A stretch of 64,000 bases of DNA from contig NZ_CADFDB010000001.1 in NCBI RefSeq assembly GCF_902832845.1, forward strand, positions 186,001 to 250,000, in the 5' to 3' direction. Below are positions 9,342 through 17,293 of the stretch, one piece after another. The translations under genes were made by a program, and so were the position numbers. The notes beneath the pieces were generated by a model. It ran no database searches and was not told where the DNA came from. It saw nothing but the letters and a program-made list of their open reading frames with translations. Source of the stretch: Burkholderia metallica (GTDB lineage: Bacteria > Pseudomonadota > Gammaproteobacteria > Burkholderiales > Burkholderiaceae). Each line of letters begins with the position of its first letter. Position 1 is the stretch's first letter.

Positions 9342-10070
9342 TCACCGCTGCGCGGCAACGAGCGCCATCATCGGCCGGTCGCATTCCTCTTCGAGTGCGG
9401 GCATCGCATCGACCTGCGCCTGCGTCGGCCCCCATTCGTCGAGGTGCATCAGCGTGAAGCCGCTGCCGATCAGCAGGTTCACGAGCGTGCCGAGCGTGCG
9501 GTGCTGCTTGACGACGCCCGGTGCGAGCCAGTCGGTCACGCGTTCGCCTTCGCGCTGATAGCCGTCGAGCGGCCAGGACCGGTTGCCCTGCGCATCGACG
9601 ACGAAGCCAGGCCGGCGCGGCGCCGTGTAGACAGGATGCTCGATCGAGAACACGAGCTGGCCGCCGGGCACGAGCGCGTGATGGATCGTGCGCAGCAGCG
9701 TGTCGAGGCGGGCGACGTAGTGGAACGCGAGCGAGCTGTACGCGAGATCGAACGCGGCGCGCGGCAACGCGAGTGCTTCGAGATCGTCGCGGCGGTACGT
9801 GATGGCCGGGTGCGCGGCGGTCGATGCCGCGCGTTCGAGCATGCGCTCGGACACGTCGATGCCGAGTACGCTTGCCGCGCCCTGTTCGGCCGCCCAGCGG
9901 CTGAACCAGCCGTAGCCGCAGCCGAGGTCGAGCACGTGGCGGCCCGGCAGATCGGGCAGCAGCGCACGCAAGGCCGGCCATTCGGGCGCGCCGTCGAGGC
10001 CGTGGATCGAGCGGTTCAGGCGGCTGTAGCCTTCGAAAAAGGCCGGGTCGTCGTAAATGTTCTGCGTCAT
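9342..10070 (-). CDS. Class I SAM-dependent methyltransferase
   Basis: A 242-residue methyltransferase. Motif I is HVLDLGCGYGWFSRW at about residues 45-59. The acidic loop LGIDVSERML follows near 70, and the region FDLAYSSLAFHYV, IHHALVPGGQLVFSIEHP at about 110-145 is the standard Rossmann-fold pattern of UbiE/BioC-like small-molecule methyltransferases. The ATG at 10070 begins MTQNIYDDPAFFEGYS, a typical start for the YafE/TehB-like group. It is flanked by a pseudogene and an HD-domain gene, so context gives no substrate. Confidence 0.88.
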   Translation of the reverse strand: MTQNIYDDPAFFEGYSRLNRSIHGLDGAPEWPALRALLPDLPGRHVLDLGCGYGWFSRWAAEQGAASVLGIDVSERMLERAASTAAHPAITYRRDDLEALALPRAAFDLAYSSLAFHYVARLDTLLRTIHHALVPGGQLVFSIEHPVYTAPRRPGFVVDAQGNRSWPLDGYQREGERVTDWLAPGVVKQHRTLGTLVNLLIGSGFTLMHLDEWGPTQAQVDAMPALEEECDRPMMALVAAQR

Positions 10071-10125
10071 GCGTCAGGCCTCGTGCGAGCAGGGTGCGCG
10101 GTGCCGCGCACGCGATTCCGCGAGC

Positions 10126-10707
10126 TTACGCGCGCGGCGCGCCCGCGTCGATCCGGCGTTGCGTGTCGGCGTCGACGATGTCGCGGATCGCGCTGAACAG
10201 CGGGGCGGCGTCGGTGTAGCGTCGGCCGTAGCCGAGATTGAACGCGTAGTCGAAATCGGGCGGATTGCGGCCCTGGTTGTGCTGGAGAATCGTCTCCAGC
10301 TTGTCGAGCGCCTTCGCCGCGCGTGCCTCCGGCGACGCGGCCGCATCGTATTCGTCCCACAGCGCGACGATCTCGTCGCGCAGCGCGGGATCGAGCGGCG
10401 CGGTGAGCGTCAGCAGGTCGTCGCGTTCGTGTGCGCTCTTGTCGGGATGTGCGTCCTGTTCGATCGCGGGGATGTCGCCGTGCAGCGCCTCGCCGAGATC
10501 GTGGACGACGCACAGCTTCAGCAGCTTCAGCGTGTCGATGCCGGGCAGCGCGTCCGCGAACACCAGCGCCATCAGGCACAGCCGCCAGCTGTGCTCGGCC
10601 GTGCTTTCCGCGCGCCCGGCCGACGTGTGGCCGCTGCGCAGCACGTCCTTCAGGCGTTCGGCTTCGCGCAGGAAAGCGAGCCGCGCGTGGATCGTATCGG
10701 GGTTCAT
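10126..10707 (-). CDS. HD-domain phosphohydrolase (YfbR/HDDC2-like)
   Basis: A 193-residue metal-dependent phosphohydrolase of the HD superfamily, similar to 5'-deoxynucleotidase YfbR and HDDC2. The first metal-binding histidine lies in STAEHSWRLCLMAL (about residues 35-48). The HD pair is in LCVVHDLGEALHGDIPA (about 66-82), and WDEYDAAASPEARAAKALDKLE near 117-138 carries the later conserved acidic and DK residues. Probable activity is dephosphorylation of deoxynucleoside monophosphates; the substrate is family-based inference. It lies between a methyltransferase and an XRE regulator on the same strand, with gaps too large to assert an operon. Confidence 0.85.
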   Translation of the reverse strand: MNPDTIHARLAFLREAERLKDVLRSGHTSAGRAESTAEHSWRLCLMALVFADALPGIDTLKLLKLCVVHDLGEALHGDIPAIEQDAHPDKSAHERDDLLTLTAPLDPALRDEIVALWDEYDAAASPEARAAKALDKLETILQHNQGRNPPDFDYAFNLGYGRRYTDAAPLFSAIRDIVDADTQRRIDAGAPRA

Positions 10708-10863
10708 GTTCGGTGTCCTTGCGATGAGCCGACCAGCGTAATCCGGCTCGCCGCGGTTCGTCCACGCATGAAATATGCGTGGCTTAAGCGGACGGGGGCG
10801 TTGTCGGCATTATTTGCGTGGCGCGCCGCAGCCTGCATGCGGTTCATCGTGGCGCGCCGGCGA

Positions 10864-11430
10864 TCACGCATCGTGGAGCGTCTCCACGAGCCGTGCGGCC
10901 GAGCCGTCCGACAGTGTCATCCGCGTCCACCGGCACAGGCTGCCGCGGATCGGCACGACGCGCGACGCATTCGCACCGGTGTCGAATTCGACGCTCGGCG
11001 GCCCGGCATGATCGCGCCAGCCGAGCGTGTCGAGCGCGGCTTCCATGCGGATGATCTGCGGGCTCGCGTAGCGCCAAAGCGACGTGCCGAGCAGCATCGG
11101 CAGCGGTTGCGAGAATTCGGCCGCGCGCGCCGGCGACGCAGCGAGCAGGCGGTGCGTGAGGTCGCACACGAGGTGCATGCGGCCCGCGCTGCCCGCGACG
11201 AGCCGCGCGAGCGCGCGGTCGCCCGCGGAATCGAGGCGGGCGGCGAGCAGCCGCTCGGCCGTCGCGCGCTCGTCGGGCGACATCTGCTGGCGGCCGGCTT
11301 CCCAGCGCGAGATCGTCGATTGCGCGACGCCGAACAGCTGCGCCGCGTGGCTTTGCTTGATGCGGTGCAGCGCGCGCCAGCGCTTGAGTTGCGGGCCGAG
11401 CGCGGACGGATGAGGCGAGGGGTCGCGCAT
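10864..11430 (-). CDS. XRE-family (helix-turn-helix) transcriptional regulator
   Basis: A 188-residue protein with a Cro/C1-type helix-turn-helix at about residues 12-65 (LKRWRALHRIKQSHAAQLFG, SQ-type turn in VAQSTISRWEAGRQQMS) and a C-terminal half of about 110 residues of unknown fold. LVCDLTHRLLAASPARAAEF and LGTSLWRYASPQIIRMEAAL look like a small PAS-like sensor region. It reads as a DNA-binding regulator with a ligand or light/redox-sensing tail, but the signal is not evident. It is the minus-strand neighbour of a lipoprotein gene 52 bases upstream. Confidence 0.82.
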   Translation of the reverse strand: MRDPSPHPSALGPQLKRWRALHRIKQSHAAQLFGVAQSTISRWEAGRQQMSPDERATAERLLAARLDSAGDRALARLVAGSAGRMHLVCDLTHRLLAASPARAAEFSQPLPMLLGTSLWRYASPQIIRMEAALDTLGWRDHAGPPSVEFDTGANASRVVPIRGSLCRWTRMTLSDGSAARLVETLHDA

Positions 11431-11482
11431 GTCGATGCTCCTCTATCCGGCGCCGGCCGGATGCATGACGGGCAGGGCGGGT

Positions 11483-12124
11483 CTAGAACCCGGCGAGCGG
11501 CCGGTCCTTGAGCGAAAAATACGCGACCGGCAGCAGCAGGACCCCGCCGAGCACCAGCACGCCGTCGGCCGCCACGGTGACCGGCGTGGCCAGGATCCGG
11601 AGCCCCTTCGCGAAGGCGGACGGCGCTTCGTCGATGACGACCGTATAGCGCTCGTTGAATGCTTGCGCGGTGCCGTCCGGTTTCAGCGTGAAGCCCTCGG
11701 CGGAATAGCGCTTGCCGACGACGTTGCCTTCGAGTTCGATCCGTTTGTGCGACGCGTTGAAGCCGTCGGCGATTGCCGCCTGACGCGCGTCGTCCGGCGC
11801 ATCCTTCGACAGAACGGTGTCGTACTGGCCGGTCACGTCGCCGCCGTCGACGCGGAAGCGGCTGAATGACGTGTGCAGCGATGTGCGATAGCGGGCCGTC
11901 AGCACCGGGCGCAGCGTGTCCGGCAGATCGAAGATGTAGTGATAGCGTTCGCCCAGCACGACCAGCTTCTTGCCGTCTTTCGTGATCATGAAAGCGGAAA
12001 CGTGCTCGATGTAGGTTTCGTCGCGGTTTTCGTAGAGCGCCGGCGTGAAACAGCCCGACAGCGCGAGGCTGCTCGCGGCGATGCCGGCGGCCAGCAGGCG
12101 CCGGCGCGTGATCGATAGACTCAT
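11483..12124 (-). CDS. Putative lipoprotein with a C-terminal hydrophobic segment
   Basis: A 213-residue protein starting with a twin-arginine-like basic n-region (SITRRRLL), a hydrophobic stretch and the lipobox ALSGC near residues 20-24, so it is probably an outer- or inner-membrane lipoprotein. A second hydrophobic stretch near the C-terminus (VLVLGGVLLLPVAYF, about 190-204) may anchor it in the membrane. The central part (about 40-165) has no domain I recognise. It is divergent from the HdeD-like fusion gene across a 351-base interval. Confidence 0.75.
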   Translation of the reverse strand: MSLSITRRRLLAAGIAASSLALSGCFTPALYENRDETYIEHVSAFMITKDGKKLVVLGERYHYIFDLPDTLRPVLTARYRTSLHTSFSRFRVDGGDVTGQYDTVLSKDAPDDARQAAIADGFNASHKRIELEGNVVGKRYSAEGFTLKPDGTAQAFNERYTVVIDEAPSAFAKGLRILATPVTVAADGVLVLGGVLLLPVAYFSLKDRPLAGF

Positions 12125-12475
12125 TCGTTGTTGTCCCGTCTGGTGCGGTTCGGTTCAGTTCAGTTCAGTGGCTTGCGCCCTCGGAAGCCGGATTCTCGCG
12201 TATCCGCTGCGTGTTGTCGAACGGGAAATCCGCCACGGCAGCGGCCGGTCCCGGCCGTCGCCCCGCCGCCGACGTTTTCGTCACGCTTTCAACCGTCTCC
12301 TCCATATCTTATTATTTGGCCGGTGCGGACGCGTACCGGCCGCCATCGATCATGCCGACGCATGACGCGCCGGTATGAATTGCCGCCTTTCGGCCTGAGC
12401 GTCGCGCGACGCGCGGTTGAAACGACAGGAAAGCGCGTGGCCGGCGCGTTTCACGAAAAATCACGAGAGGGCGCG
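12125..12475. other. 351-base divergent interval with a short pentamer repeat
   Basis: No gene is supported here; the long open frame that crosses it has no coding character. At 12148-12167 four tandem pentamers (GTTCG then GTTCA three times) occur shortly upstream of the minus-strand lipoprotein gene. An AT-rich stretch near 12305-12320 could hold the promoter of the HdeD-like gene, but no convincing -35/-10 pair is visible. Confidence 0.4.
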
Positions 12476-13879
12476 ATGGTACGACTGGTCTTGCTGCTGC
12501 TGGGCATCGAATACCTGCGCACCCGCTGGCGCGGGCTGACCGTGCTGGGCTGGGTATGGGTGGCCGCCGGCATCGTGATCTTCGTCGATGCGCTCGACGG
12601 CGCGCTGCACTTTCCGATCCAGATCTTTGCGTGGCTGTTCCTGATCGAAGGGCTTGCGACGCTCGCGGTGGCCGGCAGCGGCGTCGGCGGGCAGCGCATC
12701 CTGCGCTACGTGAAGGGGATTGCGGTCGTGGTCGCCGCCGGCCTCGTGTTCGCCGGGCATCATCACGGCCATTTCCTGCTGTCGATGATCTTCGGCACGC
12801 TGTTCCTCGTCGACGGCCTGCTGCAGTGCACCGCCGCGTGGATGGTGCGTTATCGCCGCTGGAACGTCGCATTTGCATGGGGCGTCGTCGAGATCCTGCT
12901 GGCGATCTTCTTCTATCAGCCGTACCCGACGCACTATGTGGGCACCGTGCCGTACTGCCTCGGCCTGCTGCTGATGTTCGGCGGGATGCACATGCTGAGC
13001 CTCGCCGCGCGGGTGCGGCGGCTGACGCGCAATCCGGCGTTCGTGACGTCGCCGGCGCCGGCGCTCGCGCCGGACGTCGACGATGCGCGCGGCCTGCCGC
13101 ATTTCACGCAATCCGAATGGGACGGCCCGCCGGCCGACGGCGAGCATGCGCTGACCGTGCACGTGTGGACGCCGACCGGCACGTCGAAGGCTGAAGCGCA
13201 GCACTATCCGGTGATCGACCGCTACATCGCGGCGGTGGACGTCAACGGCGTGATCTCGACCGGGCACGCGGCGCTGGAGTCGCCGGAGGGCATCTACATC
13301 AGCCTCTATCCGGGCGTCGAAATCGATCGTTCTCCGGACGAATTCACGCGCATCCTGCGCGCCACCCGCGAAAACGACGTGCCGGGCCTGTTCCAGCCCG
13401 ACTACGCGACCGAGTCGAACGCGTGGTGCCCGTCGACCGTGCGCGTGCGCATCCGCAACTACGATCCGGCGAAGCTGGACGCGTTCTGGACGTCGTACCG
13501 GCAGGACACGACGTACAACCTCACGCACCGCAACTGCTCGAGCACCGTGTCGAACGCGCTCGAAGCCGCGCTCGACGGTGCGGTGTGGCGGCTCAAGGGC
13601 GCGCGTGCCGGATGGGGCGCGTTCGTGCGGCTGCTGCTCACGCCCGAGCTGTGGGTCGCCGCGCAGATCCGCAAGCGCGCGGTGACGATGGCATGGACGC
13701 CCGGGCTCACGCTCGACTATGCGCGCGCACTCAGCATGCTCGCCGATCCGCGGCCGTTCGCGTGGTGGAAGGTCGCGCGTTCGGCGGTGAAGGCGATCAT
13801 GGCGTCGCGCCGCACGTGGCGCGAACAGGACAACGCGGCGCTGTCGCCCGGCGGATCGGAGGCGGCGTCGATGAAGTGA
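12476..13879 (+). CDS. HdeD/DUF308-like membrane protein fused to a putative permuted papain-like domain
   Basis: A 467-residue two-part protein. Residues about 1-180 hold six hydrophobic helices of the HdeD/DUF308 type (for example GWVWVAAGIVIFVDAL, FAWLFLIEGLATLAVAG, FGTLFLVDGLL). Residues about 225-400 form a soluble domain with H264 in STGHAALES and C354 in THRNCSSTVSNALE. A histidine preceding the cysteine by about 90 residues is the order seen in circularly permuted NlpC/P60 or papain-like amidases and peptidases, so a thiol hydrolase activity is plausible but unproven. The ATG at 12476 is chosen because GAGAGG precedes it and the upstream frame is arginine-rich and non-coding in character. 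The C-terminal 90 residues are basic and of unknown role. Confidence 0.72.
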   Translation: MVRLVLLLLGIEYLRTRWRGLTVLGWVWVAAGIVIFVDALDGALHFPIQIFAWLFLIEGLATLAVAGSGVGGQRILRYVKGIAVVVAAGLVFAGHHHGHFLLSMIFGTLFLVDGLLQCTAAWMVRYRRWNVAFAWGVVEILLAIFFYQPYPTHYVGTVPYCLGLLLMFGGMHMLSLAARVRRLTRNPAFVTSPAPALAPDVDDARGLPHFTQSEWDGPPADGEHALTVHVWTPTGTSKAEAQHYPVIDRYIAAVDVNGVISTGHAALESPEGIYISLYPGVEIDRSPDEFTRILRATRENDVPGLFQPDYATESNAWCPSTVRVRIRNYDPAKLDAFWTSYRQDTTYNLTHRNCSSTVSNALEAALDGAVWRLKGARAGWGAFVRLLLTPELWVAAQIRKRAVTMAWTPGLTLDYARALSMLADPRPFAWWKVARSAVKAIMASRRTWREQDNAALSPGGSEAASMK

Positions 13880-13976
13880 TTGCGTGCCGCCGGACGAGGG
13901 CCCGGTGTCACGGAGGCCGCCATCGCGCGGCCCGGCGATGTTGCCCCTCTGCAAGCCCCCACGAATGCGAACAACA

Positions 13977-14555
13977 ATGAACAAGACGAGAGCAATCCAC
14001 ATCCTGATTCCCGCCGCGCTGGCGCTGACGAGCGCCGGTTTCGCGCAGGCGAGCGCGGACGAAGTGCCGCGCATGAGCAACGACGTGTACCGCACGTCGG
14101 TATCGTTCTGCTCGAACGTCGCGGCGGCGGAGAAGATCGAGTGCCAGGGCGACATGATCGCCGCGGGCAGCCGGATCGTCGCGGCGCTCGGCGGCCTGCC
14201 GCCGGCCTCCGCCGCGGCGATCGACGAAGGCGCGCGCAACAAGCTGCCGCCGGCGGAGCGCAAAGGGCTCGCGCCCGTCGAGCCCGGTGCGATCGACAAG
14301 GACGACGACGTCGCCGGTCTCGCCGGCATGGTGCGCCTGTGCGACGTCTACGAATCCGAACCGGCATCGCGCGCGCGGCATCACGCGGCGTTGAAGCAGC
14401 AGGCGCCGGACGCCGCACCGCGTGTCGAGGCGTTGCTGTCCGATGCGTCGACGGCGGCGCGCCGGCGCGTCAGTATCGGCGTGTGGCAGATCCTTGCGCT
14501 CGAAGGCCCCGAATCGGCCGCGCGCGCATGCACGCAGCTGGGCGCCGGGTCGTGA
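13977..14555 (+). CDS. Secreted hypothetical protein with paired cysteines
   Basis: A 192-residue protein with a clear Sec signal peptide (MNKTRAIHILIPAALALTSAG, cleavage near AQASA-DE at about residue 28). The mature part has cysteines in VSFCSNV, KIECQGD, VRLCDVY and ARACTQL, likely forming disulfides in the periplasm. The layout resembles small Rap1a/Tai-like or DUF-type periplasmic proteins but I cannot name a family. An in-frame ATG at 13965 is an alternative start. It follows the HdeD-like gene by 97 bases on the same strand. Confidence 0.7.
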   Translation: MNKTRAIHILIPAALALTSAGFAQASADEVPRMSNDVYRTSVSFCSNVAAAEKIECQGDMIAAGSRIVAALGGLPPASAAAIDEGARNKLPPAERKGLAPVEPGAIDKDDDVAGLAGMVRLCDVYESEPASRARHHAALKQQAPDAAPRVEALLSDASTAARRRVSIGVWQILALEGPESAARACTQLGAGS

Positions 14556-14876
14556 GCGACGGCGGGCCGGGTGCGTGCGCGAATCGGTTGCCCGCGAGCC
14601 GGTGCGGATAGGGCGACGCCCGTGGCGCCGCCGAATGGTCAGTCGCTCGCGATCGTGGCCGGCCTGACCCGTACCGGCTTGCCCGGCGTGCGGGCGACCA
14701 CGGAGCACTGCGCTGCGTCGCGCACGCGTGCTTGGTGCGCGTGCGACAGCGGCCCGTCGCAAATTATTTCGTCCACCTTCACATTCGTGCCATGTTGCGT
14801 CGGCAACAATCGCGGACGGACATTCGACAATCTTGCGGCGCATCCCGCGACCGCAAGCCTTTTCCGAGGAAACGCC
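14556..14876. other. 321-base interval upstream of RNase T2, no gene seen
   Basis: No coding frame here is convincing. An 81-codon minus-strand frame overlapping it (14639-14884) lacks a ribosome binding site and recognisable similarity. The AT-richer part at about 14760-14850 probably contains the promoter of the ribonuclease gene. Confidence 0.4.
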
Positions 14877-15608
14877 ATGCTCAAGACGCTCGCCCGCGCC
14901 GTTGCCGCACTCGCCGTCGCTTCCGCATCGCTGCACGCCGCCGCGCAGACCAGCTACGACTACCTGTTGCTCGCCGCATCGTGGGAGCCCGGCTTCTGCG
15001 CGTCGCACGACACGCCCGAATGCACGAACCTCGCCGGCACGTATGCTGCGACGAGCCTGTCGCTGCACGGCCTGTGGCCGAACAACTACGACGGCAACCA
15101 GCCGTTCTACTGCGGCGTGCCGCAGAACGACATCGACCTCGACAATGCGCACCAGTGGTGCAGCATGGACGCCTACCCGATCAGCAGCGCGACCCGCAAC
15201 ACGCTGTCGACGTACATGCCGGGCGTCGCGTCGTGCCTCGACAAGCACGAGTGGTTCAAGCACGGCACCTGCTCGAACTCGGCGACGCCCGATGCGTACT
15301 GGAACCAGGCGTCCGGCATGATCAGCCGGCTCGGCAACACGTCGTTCAACGCGTTCCTGCAGGCGAACGCAGGCAAGACGGTCACGCGTAACCAGCTGCT
15401 GTCGGCCTTCGAAGGCGCGTTCGGCAGCAATACGCGCAGCGCGGTGTCGCTGAAGTGCACGAAGACGAATGGCGTCAGCTACTTCACCGAAGCATGGATC
15501 GCGGTGAAGACCAATGCGGCCGCGCAGTTCCCGAGCGCCGCATCGCTCGTGACCGACGGCAATACGCAGGGCACGTGCCCGACGTTGGGCGTGTATATCG
15601 CGAAGTAA
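14877..15608 (+). CDS. Secreted ribonuclease T2 family (RNase I-like)
   Basis: A 243-residue extracytoplasmic endoribonuclease. Residues 1-22 are a signal peptide ending in SLHAAAQ. The two catalytic signatures of RNase T2 enzymes are present: SLHGLWPNNY (CAS I, about residues 61-70) and KHEWFKHGTCS (CAS II, about 123-133), each with its catalytic histidine. Several cysteines (FCASHDTPEC, CGVPQ, WCSMD) fit the family's disulfides. The frame is open for 100 codons upstream, but the ATG at 14877 has GAGGA at good spacing and the signal peptide starts here. Probable role is scavenging or degradation of RNA in the periplasm or outside the cell. Confidence 0.93.
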   Translation: MLKTLARAVAALAVASASLHAAAQTSYDYLLLAASWEPGFCASHDTPECTNLAGTYAATSLSLHGLWPNNYDGNQPFYCGVPQNDIDLDNAHQWCSMDAYPISSATRNTLSTYMPGVASCLDKHEWFKHGTCSNSATPDAYWNQASGMISRLGNTSFNAFLQANAGKTVTRNQLLSAFEGAFGSNTRSAVSLKCTKTNGVSYFTEAWIAVKTNAAAQFPSAASLVTDGNTQGTCPTLGVYIAK

Positions 15609-15863
15609 GGGGACGACGGCGGGGGCGTGCGCGGCAACGCGCCCGTCGTCGCCCGTCGTGGCTTCGGCTGGATGCGTGAGCACGGCAGCCGAGCGGTTCC
15701 GGTGCGTCAGGCGGGGGCTCTCGGCTGTCGGTTATGGCGGGCAGCGGATGTCGCGGCACCGCTCGATGCGACATTTGCGACGCGCTGCTGGCTGATGCCG
15801 GTCGAGGGCCGGTATCGTCGTTACCGTCGGCGGCGCGCACCGTGCACCGGACCATCGACCTCG

Positions 15864-16499
15864 TTAGCCGAGCAGACGCAACGCATCGTCGAGCGACAGC
15901 ACCGTCGTGCGCGATTCGAACGCGGTCGAGAACAGATGCTCGTGAACCACCGGGTCCGGGTCGTAGCAGCAATCCTTGACGGTGTACAGGCGGAAGTCCG
16001 CGTCGCTCGCGTGGGCGATCGACGACAGCATCACGCCTGTCGACGCGATGCCGACCATGATCAGCGAATCGATGCCTTGCTCGACCAGCCGCGTTTGCAG
16101 ATCGGTGCCGAAGAACACGCTGGCGCGGTGTGCAATGATCAGCGGTTCTTCGGGCCGCTGCCCCAGCTCCGGGCACGTACCGTCGTCGATGAACAGGCCG
16201 AGCTGCTTGATGCCCTGGCCGTTCTTGTTGCGCGGGCTGACTTCCGGATAGCCGGGGCTGAACCGGAGATTCGCGAACCAGACGCTGATACCGCTTGCCC
16301 GTGCCGCGTCGCAGAGCCGGCGCGTATTGGCGAGCAAGCCGGGCGCGACCGACGGAAAGAGGCCGAGGATGTCGGTCTGGTAATGCATGACGAGCAGCGC
16401 GGTGCTCGGCGGCACGATGGCGGGAAACGGCGCGGATGCGCTGCCGCCCGGATTCGTGCGGGGTGTCGTAGCGATATCCGGTGTGTCTGGGCGAGTCAT
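15864..16499 (-). CDS. Isochorismatase-fold protein lacking the canonical catalytic triad
   Basis: A 211-residue cysteine-hydrolase-fold protein (isochorismatase/nicotinamidase superfamily). The fold is recognisable in ALLVMHYQTDI (about residues 34-44), RASVFFGTDLQTRLVEQGID (about 125-144) and VGIASTGVMLSS (149-160). By eye the three catalytic positions are changed: the Asp of the usual IDMQxDF motif is H39, the Lys before SAFFGTDL is Ala (about residue 123), and the nucleophilic Cys of TGVATxxC is V156. It may therefore be a non-hydrolytic member or have an altered mechanism. About 25 extra N-terminal residues are low in complexity. Confidence 0.8.
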   Translation of the reverse strand: MTRPDTPDIATTPRTNPGGSASAPFPAIVPPSTALLVMHYQTDILGLFPSVAPGLLANTRRLCDAARASGISVWFANLRFSPGYPEVSPRNKNGQGIKQLGLFIDDGTCPELGQRPEEPLIIAHRASVFFGTDLQTRLVEQGIDSLIMVGIASTGVMLSSIAHASDADFRLYTVKDCCYDPDPVVHEHLFSTAFESRTTVLSLDDALRLLG

Positions 16500-16831
16500 G
16501 AATGAAGGTCTCCGGTAGCCGGCGGGGAATGTAAGCGTCCCCGATTTGTACCGGAAAATCAGGGCGGCTGCCGAGGCGATTTTCGTAGGGGTGGTTTGCC
16601 GTGGTGTGTGCCCGCGATCGTCACGCCGGGGGCCCGTTCTTGCATTGCCGGCAATATACTGGCGATTGCTTCGTCGGCTGTCGGTCGGTGCGGCGGGACG
16701 CCGGCTTTGACGGGCGGCTCCGCTCAGGTGTCACTACGTGACTGCTGCTTTCGCGCAATCAGCGCCTGGAAGGGGCAATGCCCGGCGCGATGCAATCCCC
16801 TGTCACGATGTATCCACAAGAGCGACACGTC
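16500..16831. other. 332-base divergent interval, no gene seen
   Basis: It separates the minus-strand isochorismatase-like gene from the plus-strand VOC gene. TATACT at 16655-16660 could be a -10 element, but no matching -35 is visible. Shadow reading frames cross the region without supported starts. Its 3' end may belong to the VOC gene if an upstream ATG (16778 or 16790) is used. Confidence 0.35.
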
Positions 16832-17218
16832 ATGCCGGTTACCGGATTCAGTCACTACAACCTGCGGGCGGATCGGGCGACACTCGACGCGCTTCGCGAT
16901 TTCTACGTCGACATCGTCGGGCTGCAGGAAGGGTTTCGTCCGCCGTTCAATAGCTTCGGGTATTGGCTGTATGCGGGCACGCAGGCGGTGCTGCATCTGT
17001 CGGAAGCGCGGCCGGGCGAGTCGCGCCCGTCAAGCGTCGCCAATACGTTCGATCACGTTGCGTTTTCCTGCACGGACGCCGAAGCGACGGCGCGTCATCT
17101 GACCGACGCGAACGTGCCATTCACAAGCACGCATGTTCCGCTCACCGGCCAGGTACAGATGTTCTTCCGCGATCCGGCGGGTAATGGCGTCGAGTTGAAT
17201 TTCGCGCAAGACGCGTGA
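16832..17218 (+). CDS. VOC-family (glyoxalase/bleomycin resistance fold) protein
   Basis: A 128-residue single-domain vicinal-oxygen-chelate protein. GFSHYNLRADRATLDALRDF at the N-terminus supplies the first metal-ligand histidine. The second half has FDHVAFSCTDAEATARHL (about residues 74-91) and ends with QMFFRDPAGNGVELNF, which carries the metal-ligand glutamate. This matches small dioxygenase/lyase-like VOC proteins; the substrate is unknown. The start at MPVTGFSHYN fits the family, but an upstream ATG at 16778 follows a GGAAGGGG stretch, so the N-terminus could be 18 residues longer. Confidence 0.85.
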   Translation: MPVTGFSHYNLRADRATLDALRDFYVDIVGLQEGFRPPFNSFGYWLYAGTQAVLHLSEARPGESRPSSVANTFDHVAFSCTDAEATARHLTDANVPFTSTHVPLTGQVQMFFRDPAGNGVELNFAQDA

Positions 17219-17293
17219 GCGCACCGGGCATTTGTCGATCGGCCGCCTGCCGCGCGCGACGCCCGGGCGTGCAACAGGCACGCACCGAGCCCC

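Noticed and set aside
10094-10111. Hairpin GTGCGCGG-TG-CCGCGCAC between the methyltransferase and HD genes considered as a terminator
   Set aside because: No T-tract follows on either strand; palindromes of this kind arise easily in GC-rich DNA.
12148-12167. GTTC(A/G) pentamer tract considered as a phase-variation repeat
   Set aside because: Only four units, one imperfect, and not inside a gene or clear promoter element; too short for strong slippage.
14639-14884. Small minus-strand gene upstream of RNase T2
   Set aside because: No ribosome binding site, no similarity, and it overlaps the RNase start and likely promoter.
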